Source: Candidatus Zixiibacteriota bacterium
GTDB lineage: Bacteria > Zixibacteria > MSB-5A5 > SM23-73-2
Length of the DNA: 58,392 bases
Direction of reading: 5' to 3'
Assembly (NCBI GenBank): GCA_030615745.1
Contig: JAUWYR010000012.1
Location: forward strand, 1 to 58,392
Part shown: positions 25,654 to 34,975 of the stretch, in pieces
Layout: every line of letters starts with the position of its first letter
Numbering within the stretch: the stretch's first letter is position 1
Notes under the pieces: model-generated
The model's database searches: none
What the model was told of the DNA's origin: nothing
What the model saw: only the letters and a program-made list of their open reading frames with translations
Made by a program: the position numbers and the translations under genes

Positions 25654-27063
25654 ATGAGCGGTAAGCTAATTGATTCACCTTGGAAGATGAAGTTGGTAAA
25701 AGAGAGTATGAAGATATTACCCAAGTTTTCTCAGAACAATTTGGTGAGGATGGCAGCTTTAGCAGAAAAATTGACCAACGACGATGATTTAAAGAGAAAA
25801 GCGCACGGGATGAAGGAGCTTTTTGCTCAAGGTCATCCCTCAGTTGAGCTTGCCAAAAGCATTATTAACAGGCTTTCATCTAACTGTAGGAATGGCTTGA
25901 TCCAGGATTTCTTCTTGAATGCTTCTCTTTTAGGTGCATACAAGCGAGAGGAGGTGTTAAATGAGCTCGGATTTGAACCTCCATATCTCATTGTTGTGAG
26001 TCCCACCATGAGATGCAACCTTAGATGCGAGGGATGTTATGCTGGCGAATATGAACAGAAATACGGACTTAGCTTTGAGGAAGTTGATAACATTATGGAA
26101 CAGGCTAAGGATTTGGGTATATACTTTGTGACCATATCCGGCGGTGAGCCTTTTGTGCGCAAAGATATGCTTGATATTTATGAGAAACATAATGATATCT
26201 ATTTCCACATCTACACCAATGGAACTCTGATAGATAAAAAGATGGCGAAAAGGTTAGCTGATTTAGGGAATGTGGCACCAGTTATAAGTATCGAGGGATT
26301 TGAGGAGGAAACAGATAAAAGGAGAGGGAAAGGAACATATAAGAAGGTTATGTGCGCAATGGACTACCTCAAAGAAGAGGGGGTGGTCTTTGGAGGTTCT
26401 ATTACTGAGACAAGATATAATATCGATTTGATCTCAAGCGAAGAATTAGTAGATATGCTTGTGGATAAAGGTGCTATGATTATCTGGTATTTTCAATATA
26501 TACCTATTGGAAAGGAGCCAAAAATAGATCTTATGCCTACACCCGAGCAAAGGGATATGCTTAGAAGGAGGATAAATTATTTGAGAGCAGAAAAGCCCAT
26601 TTTTATAGGAGACTTCTGGAACGATGGTCCACACGTGGACGGATGCATCGCAGGTGGAAGAAAATATCTTCACATAAATGCTAATGGTGATATCGAGCCC
26701 TGTGTGTTCACACATTTTGCAGTGGATAATATTCGGAAAACAACTCTTAAGGAAGCATTGTGCTCTGACTTTTTTAGAGCAATCAGGGCAAGACAGCCAT
26801 ATAGACAGAATCTTTTAACCCCTTGTATGATCATCGATAAGCCTGAGGTTCTAAGAGAGGTGGTGAAAAAGTGCAATGCTTATCCAACCCACAAAGGAGC
26901 AGAGACCATAGTCACCACCTTGGCGACTAAGCTCGACAAATATTCTTGTGAGTATCATAAAATCGCAGATAGAGTTTGGGAAAAGGAATGGACTGGAACA
27001 AGAGCTTATCAGTTTGCGTTAGAAAGATATCAAGCTCGAAAGGTGAAAGAAGTTGTTACATAA
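25654..27063 (+). CDS. radical SAM protein with a SPASM-like C-terminus
   Basis: The 469-aa protein has a helical N-terminal domain (about 1-105), then the radical SAM motif CNLRCEGC (CxxxCxxC) in 'VSPTMRCNLRCEGCYAGEYE', 'ISGGEPFVRKDML', and C-terminal cysteines ('GCIAGGRKYLHINANGDIEPCVF', 'LLTPCM', 'KCNAYP', 'YSCEYH') that could bind an auxiliary cluster. SD GGAGGAGGG precedes ATG 25654. The substrate is unknown; no peptide precursor gene is obvious nearby. The downstream 59 codons stay open in the same frame (next entry). Confidence 0.88.
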   Translation: MSGKLIDSPWKMKLVKESMKILPKFSQNNLVRMAALAEKLTNDDDLKRKAHGMKELFAQGHPSVELAKSIINRLSSNCRNGLIQDFFLNASLLGAYKREEVLNELGFEPPYLIVVSPTMRCNLRCEGCYAGEYEQKYGLSFEEVDNIMEQAKDLGIYFVTISGGEPFVRKDMLDIYEKHNDIYFHIYTNGTLIDKKMAKRLADLGNVAPVISIEGFEEETDKRRGKGTYKKVMCAMDYLKEEGVVFGGSITETRYNIDLISSEELVDMLVDKGAMIIWYFQYIPIGKEPKIDLMPTPEQRDMLRRRINYLRAEKPIFIGDFWNDGPHVDGCIAGGRKYLHINANGDIEPCVFTHFAVDNIRKTTLKEALCSDFFRAIRARQPYRQNLLTPCMIIDKPEVLREVVKKCNAYPTHKGAETIVTTLATKLDKYSCEYHKIADRVWEKEWTGTRAYQFALERYQARKVKEVVT

Positions 27064-27240
27064 AAAAGCAAAATACGGAATTCAAGGACTGATGCTATTT
27101 TTATCTTTGCCTTTCTATTGGTCTTTGGTGGAGCAGGGATCTGGTTCTATCCGAGGTATTTTTTTCTACTTCTACCTCTTTTTTTGGCTCAGAATGGACT
27201 GAGTCTTTGTGGAAAGATGAGCTCAAAAAGCAAATTTTAA
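27064..27240 (+). pseudogene. DUF2892-like small membrane ORF without a clear start
   Basis: Directly after the radical SAM stop the same frame is open for 58 codons and reads 'DAIFIFAFLLVFGGAGIWFY' then a second hydrophobic stretch, 'AQNGLSLCGKMSSKSKF' and a stop at 27238-27240. Two helices with a Cys after an 'N-L-S' turn resemble DUF2892 (the YgaP-like membrane domain). There is no ATG, GTG or SD; only TTG 27118 or non-standard starts exist. It is probably a decayed gene, or is made by readthrough of the TAA at 27061-27063. Confidence 0.45.
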
Positions 27241-27315
27241 GAGGATAAAGTTTTTTAATTTTTTCTGGACTTCAATAATTTTTACTTTCGTTTCAAAAAA
27301 GAGAGGAGAAATTTA

Positions 27316-28704
27316 GTGAAGATTTTGTTAATAAATCCCCCGGCTATTAATTTCTATCATCGCGTTGGTCTGAGAATGCCTCCTTTGGGTCTTGCATATG
27401 TTGCAGGGGTTTTAAGAAAAAACGGGCATATAGTTAAAATCATCGATTTTAACGTGGAGAAAATCAACTACAAGACTTATCCCTATCATAAATTCGACCT
27501 TGTGGGCCTATCCGTTGATACAACCAGGTATCCTGTCTCGGTTAAGATAGCTAAGATAGCTAAAAAATGTGGTGTTAAGGTTGTTGCTGGCGGATTTCAC
27601 CCAACTTTTATGGACAAGGAGGCTCTGGATACCGGCGCATTTGATTATGTTGTCAGAGGCGAGGGTGAATACATAATGCTCGATCTGATTAATCATTTAG
27701 AAGATGGTTGTTCCTTGGATAAGGTCAAGGGGCTTTCCTATCTTTCAGATGGTGAATATGTTAAAAATCCTAATGCTCCCTTGGTTTCTGAGCTCGATTC
27801 AATTCCTTTTCCAGCAAGAGAGCTTTTGCCTTTGGATTTATATACCACATCCTTTAAAAGAAAAGTTGCTGGAACCATGATAGCCTCGAGGGGCTGTCCA
27901 TATGATTGCGAATTCTGCTCATGCTCCAGATTTTGTGGGATAAATTGGAGGACAAGGTCAGTTGAGAGTATAATGGATGAGATAGATTTACTTTATAACA
28001 AATATGGATATAGATCTATTTCTTTTCTGGATGACAATTTCACATTGAGTCCTAAAAGAGTAATGGAAATATGTGAGGAGATACTAAGAAAGGGTTTAAA
28101 ATTCGCATGGTTTGCTATGACCAGAGTTGATACAGTGGTGAGAAATGAGAAGGTGGTCGAATTGATGAGAATGGCAGGTCTTCGTCAAGTTTTTGTTGGA
28201 TTTGAGAGTGGAAATCAGGAGATTTTAGATAGATATGGTAAGAAGGCAGAGCTGGATACTGCCTTTGAGGCAACTGAGATTTTGAAAAAATACAGAATAG
28301 AGGTCTGGGGAAGTTTTATCATCGGGGCAATAAATGAGACCAAGGAGATGATAAAACAGACCATAAAATTCGCTAAAAAGCTTAATCCCCATATCTGTCA
28401 GTTCTCTATTTTGATCCCCTATCCAGGATCCAGGCTCTTTGAGAAGGTCAAAGATAGGATTTTAACTAAAGACTGGGAGGCTTTCTGGGGAGGGCTTCCG
28501 GTAATGAAGTTAAACAAGCTTACACCTCAGGAGTTGAGATCCTGGATCATCAAAGCTTATGCTTCCTTTTATCTCCGACCAAAGACTTTCTTCTCAACTG
28601 GACTTCCCTTTTTATATGAGCTTTTATTAGGATTCAGGCTTCACAGAAAAATCCCCTTTATAAAGGTCAATGGTGACTGGGTTCCTACCAAAGTTTTGGG
28701 ATAA
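27316..28704 (+). CDS. B12-binding radical SAM protein
   Basis: The 462-aa protein has an N-terminal cobalamin-binding-like domain ('ILLINPPAINFYHRVGLRMPPLGLAYVAGVLR', 'VVAGGFHPTF', 'VVRGEGEYIMLDLI', residues 1-150) and a radical SAM domain with CPYDCEFC (CxxxCxxC, about 195) and 'FLDDNFTLSPKRV', 'VFVGFESGNQEILDRYGK'. Relatives include BchE/HpnR-type methyl- and cyclase enzymes, so the reaction is not assignable. Start is GTG 27316 after SD AGAGGAG. It ends one base before the rsmI start. Confidence 0.9.
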   Translation: MKILLINPPAINFYHRVGLRMPPLGLAYVAGVLRKNGHIVKIIDFNVEKINYKTYPYHKFDLVGLSVDTTRYPVSVKIAKIAKKCGVKVVAGGFHPTFMDKEALDTGAFDYVVRGEGEYIMLDLINHLEDGCSLDKVKGLSYLSDGEYVKNPNAPLVSELDSIPFPARELLPLDLYTTSFKRKVAGTMIASRGCPYDCEFCSCSRFCGINWRTRSVESIMDEIDLLYNKYGYRSISFLDDNFTLSPKRVMEICEEILRKGLKFAWFAMTRVDTVVRNEKVVELMRMAGLRQVFVGFESGNQEILDRYGKKAELDTAFEATEILKKYRIEVWGSFIIGAINETKEMIKQTIKFAKKLNPHICQFSILIPYPGSRLFEKVKDRILTKDWEAFWGGLPVMKLNKLTPQELRSWIIKAYASFYLRPKTFFSTGLPFLYELLLGFRLHRKIPFIKVNGDWVPTKVLG

Positions 28705-28705
28705 G

Positions 28706-29401
28706 ATGGAAAAAAAAGATTTTAATGATTATGGAACTTTATTTGTGGTCAGCACTCCTATTGGGAATTTAGAAGATATAACTTTAAGAGCTTTAAGGGT
28801 TTTAAAAGAGGTAGATTTGATTGCCTGTGAGGATACCAGAAGAACTCATCTTTTGCTTAAACACTATAACATAAAAAATTCTTTAACCAGCTATCACGAT
28901 TACAACAAAGAGAGGAAAGCACCAGAGCTTGTCAGGTTTTTAAAATCAAAAAAATCTTTAGCTTTGGTATCTGATGCGGGAACACCAGGAATTGCTGATC
29001 CAGCTTATTTTTTAGTAAAAAAAGCTATTTTTGAGAAAATAGAAGTTGTCTCTGTTCCTGGAGTATCTGCTTTTCTTTCTGCTCTGGTTGTTTCAGGACT
29101 TCCAACAGATAGATTCTGTTTTGAAAATTTTTTGCCATCTAAGAGGACAAAAAGGGGGAAAAGATTAGAAGAGCTTGAGGATGAAAAAAGGACTTTGATT
29201 TTTTACGAGTCTTCTCATAGATTTATACAAACCCTGGATGATATTCAAAAGATTTTAGGTGAAAGGGATATTGTTGTTGCCAGAGAACTGACTAAAAAGT
29301 TCGAGGAGATAAAAAGGGGAAAAGTAAGTGAGGTAAAAGAATATTTCCAGAAAAAAAAGATAAAAGGTGAATTTGTCATTTTGATGAGAGGGAAAGGATA
29401 G
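28706..29401 (+). CDS. rsmI: 16S rRNA (cytidine-1402-2'-O)-methyltransferase
   Basis: RsmI (231 aa) methylates C1402 of 16S rRNA using SAM. Signature segments: 'GTLFVVSTPIGNLEDITLRALRVLKEVDLIACEDTRRTHLLLKHYNI', 'LVSDAGTPGIADPAYFLV', 'VSVPGVSAFLSALVVSGLPTDRFCFENFLP', 'FYESSHRF', 'VARELTKKFEEIKRG'. The start is ATG 28706, one base after the preceding stop; a longer in-frame start lies inside the upstream gene. Confidence 0.96.
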   Translation: MEKKDFNDYGTLFVVSTPIGNLEDITLRALRVLKEVDLIACEDTRRTHLLLKHYNIKNSLTSYHDYNKERKAPELVRFLKSKKSLALVSDAGTPGIADPAYFLVKKAIFEKIEVVSVPGVSAFLSALVVSGLPTDRFCFENFLPSKRTKRGKRLEELEDEKRTLIFYESSHRFIQTLDDIQKILGERDIVVARELTKKFEEIKRGKVSEVKEYFQKKKIKGEFVILMRGKG

Positions 29402-29425
29402 TTTTTATTCCTGCCCAAATTTTTT

Positions 29426-30334
29426 ATGGAAAAATTTAAAAAGCTTTCTTTTTTTCCAGTTGATATAGCTACTTTTTTATATCTTTTAATTCTTTCATTT
29501 CTGGTTTTGATCTTTAAAAAGAATAATCCCTCCTGGGGATTTTATATTATTTTCAACTTCTTAGTTATTTTAATCATCTTTTTCCTGATAAGATTTTTTG
29601 GGGATGAATCCAAAAGATGGCAGAGGTTTTTTCGTCATTGGTATCCGGTGTTTCTTTTTACCATTCTTTATAAACAGACCCGTCATTTAATTAACATTAT
29701 CTTCGAAGGGTGGTTTGACCCTTTTATAAATTTATTTGAGCTTAAACTCTTTGGAGTTTATCCCTCAGTTTGGTTTCAGAAGATCACTTGCCTTCTGTTA
29801 AACGAATATATGATGTTCTCCTATTTTTCATATTATTTTCTTTTACCCTTATTAGGAGCTATTTTATATTTTAAAGGTAAAATAAAGGAGTTTGACAGGT
29901 TAGTTTTTTCTTCGGCAGTTGCTTTCTATATTTCCTATCTCGGTTTCATTTTCTTTCCGGTTCAAGGTCCCAGATACCAGCTTGGGGATTTATATAACAC
30001 TGAGATTACAGGGATTGTTTTTACTCCCATAGCTCAATGGATAGTAAAAGTTGGAGGGCTTCACGGCGGATGTATGCCCAGCCCGCACTCTGCTGTTGCC
30101 TTTGTAGTATTGGTCTTTGCATATAGGTATCATAAAATACTCTTTGCGATTTTAGCTCCAATAATTTTCAGTTTATTTATCTCAACTATTTATGGTCGTT
30201 TTCATTATTTCTCAGATGTGGTGGCAGGAATTTTGATAGGGGTTTTCAGCCTTTGGCTCTGTCAAAAAATCTATTCATCTGGTAATGAACCTGAAAAATC
30301 AAAGGTGCACATCGTATCCGAAAAGGCGCCATAA
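29426..30334 (+). CDS. PAP2 superfamily membrane phosphatase
   Basis: The 302-aa protein has six or more hydrophobic segments. C-terminal motifs 'GGCMPSPHSAVAFV' (SxxH-type motif 2) and 'STIYGRFHYFSDVVAGILIG' (SRxHxxxD-like motif 3, here GRFHYFSD) identify a PAP2-like phosphatase/phosphotransferase. Motif 1 (KxxxxxxRP) may be the divergent 'KQTRHLIN' or 'VQGPRYQ'. It resembles the PAP2_3 group, some of which act as inositol-phosphoceramide-type synthases. Last gene of the plus-strand run; a block of hairpins follows the stop. Confidence 0.88.
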   Translation: MEKFKKLSFFPVDIATFLYLLILSFLVLIFKKNNPSWGFYIIFNFLVILIIFFLIRFFGDESKRWQRFFRHWYPVFLFTILYKQTRHLINIIFEGWFDPFINLFELKLFGVYPSVWFQKITCLLLNEYMMFSYFSYYFLLPLLGAILYFKGKIKEFDRLVFSSAVAFYISYLGFIFFPVQGPRYQLGDLYNTEITGIVFTPIAQWIVKVGGLHGGCMPSPHSAVAFVVLVFAYRYHKILFAILAPIIFSLFISTIYGRFHYFSDVVAGILIGVFSLWLCQKIYSSGNEPEKSKVHIVSEKAP

Positions 30335-30660
30335 ATGGTAGCCACAGGCTTCAGCCTGTGAAATTACCTTTTAATTTAAGAGGAATAACGCAACCTGAAG
30401 GTTGCGGCTACCAATTCAAATCATAATTCTTAACCACATTCCTAAGGTAATGGAGCCGTGAAGGCTCCCTGGTCGGGCAGGCCAATTGCTGAACCGACAG
30501 AGAAAGAAATGCATCCCGCCAAAGGCGGGATGCAAGCAATCATAAATGATTGCACTCCGTTTAGGAAAAAGGAGGTCAAGTGGAGTCACAAAAGCTGGGG
30601 CAGGGGTTTAACCCCCTGCCCTAATAAAAAATGTCCAAAGGTCTTACTTTTGATTCTTGG
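30335..30660. repeat. palindromic repeat block
   Basis: CACAGGC-TTCA-GCCTGTG (30343-30360); a composite from GCAACC-TGAA-GGTTGC (30390-30405) through a shared linker to GGAGCC/GGCTCC and a 14-base module (30468-30481); CATCCCGCC/GGCGGGATG followed by GCAATCATAAATGATTGC (30513-30556); TGGGGCAGGGG-TTTAA-CCCCTGCCC (30596-30622). No gene is seen. The block lies between convergent genes. Confidence 0.85.
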
Positions 30661-30662
30661 TA

Positions 30663-31796
30663 TTAGCTACAAGGCGGTGGACCACCTTTGAGCAAATAGT
30701 TGGCTAAGTAAATGACATCACTAAGATTAATAATGGTATTGCAGTTCACATCACCGGATTCTAAAGGCTCTGGCGCAGGTCCGCCTTTTAGCAAATAATT
30801 TGCCAGATATATAACATCAGATAAGTTTATCTTCCAGTCTCCAGTAGGATCTCCTGGTAAGTACCACAAAACATCGTAGGTGAAAGTATCAGGCTCATCT
30901 GGAGGAGGAGAAGCTTGATCCTGTGCTAAGTAATTCCAATCGCTCCCATCGATCCTTACCCCCAAGTCGTACGCCCCGCTATCTCCAGGTTCAGCCACAA
31001 CAAGAATAGAATAATCACCAGTTAAACGATTGGGTATGGTAATTAAATCATCTAAATCTCCATCCTCGTTTAAATCTTGAGTGGTATCATAAGTTGCATC
31101 CGGGATGGTGTTGAAATCTATGCCAATAGAATCATCAATAGGATCGATTATGATTAGATCTACCGGTGAACATGCGGCAACAAATAAAGTATCAGTCAAA
31201 TATGAAACATCAACCGTAAAGCACTTGGAAATGATTATAGGAATATAGCTCAGTGCATTCGGAGTGGTAAGTGACGGAGTTAATTCTCCTGGCCAGAAAA
31301 CAGGAATTGTATCCAGGCAGAGGCAACCGGTGTCATTCACGGTGAAGGTCAGATGAGCTAACTTTCCAGGAGTGTAGAAGGAGTCGGTGAAGTCAACAGC
31401 TACAATCAAGAAATTTGGAGGAGAAGGAGTAAGAGTGCCATACAGGTTCAGACCAATAAGGCTGAAGGTTTCTATAAGAGTTCCGACATAAGCATGCGCA
31501 GCAGTAGAATCAGGATCATTTTTGTTCGGGTCCAGAAAGGTGGGCATAGAGATAACATTATAGCAAGTGTCCGCTAAAGGCAGAGAAACGCCACTCACTC
31601 CGTTATCAGTCCAGATCATAACATTTACCTCAACATCTGCCGGAAGGGTAGGCGGGGATACGTATAAAGTCTCGCCATCAGCAGAATGCAGACCACCAGC
31701 CTCAAAGTAGACCGTATCCGGAAAGCCAGGATCTTGAGCCCAGACGCTTAAGGGAATCAAAACTAAACCCAAGAGTAATAACAGATAAAGTTTCAT
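30663..31796 (-). CDS. secreted protein with a cohesin-like region and two dockerin type I modules
   Basis: The 377-aa protein has a signal peptide (MKLYLLLLLGLVLIPLSVWA). Residues ~25-180 form a beta-rich region ('VSPPTLPADVEVNVMIWTDNGVSGVSLPL', 'LAHLTFTVNDTGCLCLDTI') reminiscent of cohesins. A Ca-rich-looking middle ('DLNEDGDLDDLI', a D-x-N-x-D loop) follows, and two C-terminal dockerin modules ('GDPTGDWKINLSDVIYLANY', 'GDVNCNTIINLSDVIYLANY', each ending KGG-P). It is probably surface exposed. No SD was checked as strong; ATG 31796 follows GGAGAGGAA. Confidence 0.8.
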   Translation of the reverse strand: MKLYLLLLLGLVLIPLSVWAQDPGFPDTVYFEAGGLHSADGETLYVSPPTLPADVEVNVMIWTDNGVSGVSLPLADTCYNVISMPTFLDPNKNDPDSTAAHAYVGTLIETFSLIGLNLYGTLTPSPPNFLIVAVDFTDSFYTPGKLAHLTFTVNDTGCLCLDTIPVFWPGELTPSLTTPNALSYIPIIISKCFTVDVSYLTDTLFVAACSPVDLIIIDPIDDSIGIDFNTIPDATYDTTQDLNEDGDLDDLITIPNRLTGDYSILVVAEPGDSGAYDLGVRIDGSDWNYLAQDQASPPPDEPDTFTYDVLWYLPGDPTGDWKINLSDVIYLANYLLKGGPAPEPLESGDVNCNTIINLSDVIYLANYLLKGGPPPCS

Positions 31797-31959
31797 TTTT
31801 CCTCTCCATAAAAATGGTTGTCTGAAGTGAAAACCTCATATGTATAAGTTTCCTTGTATTTTAATAATAAGCTCAAATATTCAAATTGTCAAGGAAAAAA
31901 AGGTTTTAGTAAGGGTCAGGTATAGAGCTTCTGACGCCCCATTAAAAAAATAAAAACAC

Positions 31960-34413
31960 TCAGCCTTCCATCAACTCAACAAACGAAGAACTTTTCTGAA
32001 GATTTCTGAAGTGTTGGTCTAATCTGACCTCAAATTTGGAAGGGCTTAAATGGAGTTTTAAAGCCTGTTTTAAAAATTTAATCGCCCTTTTCTCGTCTTT
32101 TCTCAAAGCATAAAAACGGGCAAGATCGTATAAGATGGCACCATTTTCTGGAGCTAATTTCTTTGAAATTTTCACCTCTTTTTCTGCCTTATCTTCTTCT
32201 CCTACAGCCAGGTAAGCTAAGCCTCGAGTTGAGTGCAGGTAGGGATTATCTGGATCGTTTTTCAGTTGTTCGGAACATAGCTGGATGGCTTTTTTATAGC
32301 ATTTTTCAGCTTTGTTCAAATTGTTTGTAAGTTGATGCACTAAGCCAAGGAAATAAAAAGCCAAAAAATCAAAATGTCCTAAATCAATTGATTTTTGAAA
32401 ATAGTTCAAAGAATTTTGATAATCTTTTTTAAGGAGATAAATCCAGCCCACATCCAAAAAGACATTGGGATCCCCTCCGGTATCTATGCACTTTTGGTAT
32501 CTCTCTAAAGCCAGGACAAACTTACCCAGTTTCAAAAAAGTGCTCCCGATATAATAAAAAGCAGTGCTATAATCGGGAGCCACATCTAAAGCTTTGGTAA
32601 AGGTTTCCAGAGCCAAGTCGTAAAGCTGTTGGTCATAGTAGGTTATTCCCAGCAAAAGAAATGCTTCTTTGTCTGTTGGTCTTATCTCTAAGGCTTTTTG
32701 AGCCCATTTTATTGCCTCATCATAGTTTCTCAATTCCTCATAGAGCCATCCTAATGCCCGATAAGCCTCATAAAAATTCGGTCTTAGTTCTATTGCTTTC
32801 TTAAACTCTTCGATAGCATCCTCAGTCATCTTTTTGAACATATAAACCCGACCCAAAGAGCGATGTGCCTCAGGTAATTTCGGGTCTATACTTAAGGCTT
32901 TTTGGCTCGTCCTTTGGGCTTCGTCCAATACCGAAACACGACGATCATAGTAGGCTTCATACTTGTAAACGTAGACGTCTGCTAAGCCAGCATAAGCTAA
33001 AGCATAGTCAGGATCGAGCTTGAGGGATTTCTCATACATTTTTATGGCAAAATCGATATCGTCCTTTTCCAGCTTCCAATAATAGTCCCTTCCCTGTAGG
33101 TAATAGTCATAAGCTTGAATAGAAAATGTGGGCTTCTTTTCAATTTGAACAAGCTCACTGGGGCTGAGCTTCACTTTAAGTGACTGGGCGATCTTGCGGG
33201 CAACCTCAGCTTGGAGGTCAAATATATTTTTTAGCTCCTGATCGAATCTTTGGGCCCAGACATGAAATCCATCAGCTGTCTTTACCAGTTGTGCATTAAT
33301 ACGCAGTTTTTCACCAGCTTTTCTTACTGATCCCTCCAAAACATAGTCCACAGATAGCTTTTTGCCAATTTCCCTTATATTTACTGGCTTTCCTCTGAAA
33401 GGAAGGACATCGGACCTGGATAAAACCTTTATACCCCCAATGCTGCATAAGTCGGTGATTATGTCCTCGGTCATCCCAGCTACAAAATAGTCGTCTTCTT
33501 TTTTCCCGCTCATATTTTCCAGATACATAACAGCTAAGGATGGTCTTTTGGGTTCTTCTAACTTTGGCTCTTTTTTTATCTTCTTTTGATACCAAAGGTT
33601 TTCATCTTTTTGCAACCTTTTTAAGTCCCCCAAAAGCTCATCTGTGTGCTGATATCGAGCCTGGCTCTCTTTTTGTAAAGCTCTGTCAATAATCTTTTGA
33701 AGTTCATCAGATATTCCGGCTTTGTAATCGGCTAAAGGTTGGGGGGTCTCAGTTAAAATAGAATAGATCAAAGCTGCCTGATAGTCTCCTTTAAAGGGTA
33801 TCTTTCCTGTTATCATCTCATACATAACTATCCCCAGGGAGAAAATATCAGACCTGTGATCTACCGGAAGGCCCTGAACCTGTTCTGGAGATATGTATTC
33901 TAAAGTTCCTAAAACTGTACCGCTAACTGTCAGGGAAGTAACATCTTTCAGCGTGGCTAATCCAAAATCGGTTATTTTGACAACTCCATCATTGGTAATC
34001 ATTATATTATCAGATTTGACATCCCTGTGTATTATCCCTTTCTTGTGAGCAGCATCTAAACCCTCGGCTATCGGAATTGCAATCTTAAAAAACTCCCTTA
34101 AAGATAGGTGCTTTTCTCGGATGATTTGTTTAAGCGATTTACCTTCAATGAATTCCATACAGATGAAGCATGCATCTTGAATTTCATCGATCTCGTATAT
34201 AGTGGCTATATTACTGTGATTCACGGCTGAAGCTGTTTGTGCCTCTTGGATGAATCTCTTTTTTGCTTCGGTCTCAGCGGTTAGATGTTTCGCCAAAAAC
34301 TTAAGAGCTACAGTCCTTTTTAGCCTAATGTCCTCCGCCTTATAGACTACCCCCATCCCACCTTCGCCACGTTTCTCTAAAATTCTGTAATGAGAAATTA
34401 CTTTGCCTATCAT
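31960..34413 (-). CDS. Ser/Thr protein kinase with TolB/FlgO-like region and TPR repeats
   Basis: The 817-aa protein starts at ATG 34413 (MIGKVISHYRILEKRGEGGM), as relatives do; a GTG nine codons upstream is less likely. The kinase domain (about 8-265) has GEGGMG, Lys in 'VALKFL', HRDVKSDN, DFGLATL and SPEQV. A region 'SLAVMYLENMSGKKEDDYFVAGMTEDIITDL...' (about 295-435) matches the adenylate-cyclase/TolB-like domain found in such kinases. The remainder is about nine TPRs. No membrane segment is seen, so it is cytoplasmic. Targets unknown. Confidence 0.93.
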   Translation of the reverse strand: MIGKVISHYRILEKRGEGGMGVVYKAEDIRLKRTVALKFLAKHLTAETEAKKRFIQEAQTASAVNHSNIATIYEIDEIQDACFICMEFIEGKSLKQIIREKHLSLREFFKIAIPIAEGLDAAHKKGIIHRDVKSDNIMITNDGVVKITDFGLATLKDVTSLTVSGTVLGTLEYISPEQVQGLPVDHRSDIFSLGIVMYEMITGKIPFKGDYQAALIYSILTETPQPLADYKAGISDELQKIIDRALQKESQARYQHTDELLGDLKRLQKDENLWYQKKIKKEPKLEEPKRPSLAVMYLENMSGKKEDDYFVAGMTEDIITDLCSIGGIKVLSRSDVLPFRGKPVNIREIGKKLSVDYVLEGSVRKAGEKLRINAQLVKTADGFHVWAQRFDQELKNIFDLQAEVARKIAQSLKVKLSPSELVQIEKKPTFSIQAYDYYLQGRDYYWKLEKDDIDFAIKMYEKSLKLDPDYALAYAGLADVYVYKYEAYYDRRVSVLDEAQRTSQKALSIDPKLPEAHRSLGRVYMFKKMTEDAIEEFKKAIELRPNFYEAYRALGWLYEELRNYDEAIKWAQKALEIRPTDKEAFLLLGITYYDQQLYDLALETFTKALDVAPDYSTAFYYIGSTFLKLGKFVLALERYQKCIDTGGDPNVFLDVGWIYLLKKDYQNSLNYFQKSIDLGHFDFLAFYFLGLVHQLTNNLNKAEKCYKKAIQLCSEQLKNDPDNPYLHSTRGLAYLAVGEEDKAEKEVKISKKLAPENGAILYDLARFYALRKDEKRAIKFLKQALKLHLSPSKFEVRLDQHFRNLQKSSSFVELMEG

Positions 34414-34584
34414 TTTACTTTCTAAGTGAGAAAACTGCACTACTACGCTTAATTAAGGTAAATCCCTTATCTTTGTCAAATGAAATCTTAAAAAGAGATT
34501 TGTTTGTTTATAAAATAGCACAATATTTTCTGCGAAGTAATCCTGTACTTGAACTACAAAACTTATAAGTGGTGGGAAGATATT

Positions 34585-34973
34585 TTCAAACCTGAAGGTT
34601 TGAGTTACATTTCCTGGCCGAACAGGCTGTAACTTGAGGCTTTGGTCATGATAATAAGTTGCGGCTACCAATTCAAATCATAGTTTTCTTACACAGCTAC
34701 GGGTATCGGAGCCATAAAGGCTCCTCTACGCGTAGCAGAAGGTTTATCCCTCTGCGAAATTGAATAACAAAATATTGTGCCCGCCAGGTCCCCTGACCTG
34801 GCGGAAATGTCTGGTCGGGTCAGGGGACTCGACCAGCACAGATGTGGTTTTCCCCAGTGCTGTCGGGAGTTACTTCCCGACAGATAATAGCGTCAGCCTG
34901 CCCGGCCAGGGGAGGAAACTCCTGACGCCACTATTTAAGGAATGCATCCCGCCAAAAGCGGGGTTTCACTCCA
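34585..34973. repeat. palindromic repeat block
   Basis: CAAACC-TGAA-GGTTTG (34587-34602); GTTACA/TGTAAC around a module (34613-34626); composite 34658-34756 with a shared linker, GGAGCC/GGCTCC, CTACGCGTAG and an AGAAGG-TTTAT-CCCTCT hairpin; CCCGCCAGGTC/GACCTGGCGG (about 34781-34804) with a paired GGTCGGGTC/GACTCGACC follow-up; CTGTCGGGAG/TCCCGACAG (about 34859-34882); GCGTCAG/CTGACGC with a module in its left arm (34897-34910); a truncated GCATCCCGCC element (34942-34972). Confidence 0.85.
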
Positions 34974-34975
34974 TT

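Noticed and set aside
27241-27315. Cobalamin riboswitch before the B12-binding radical SAM gene
   Set aside because: The leader is about 75 bases and lacks the B12-box sequence.
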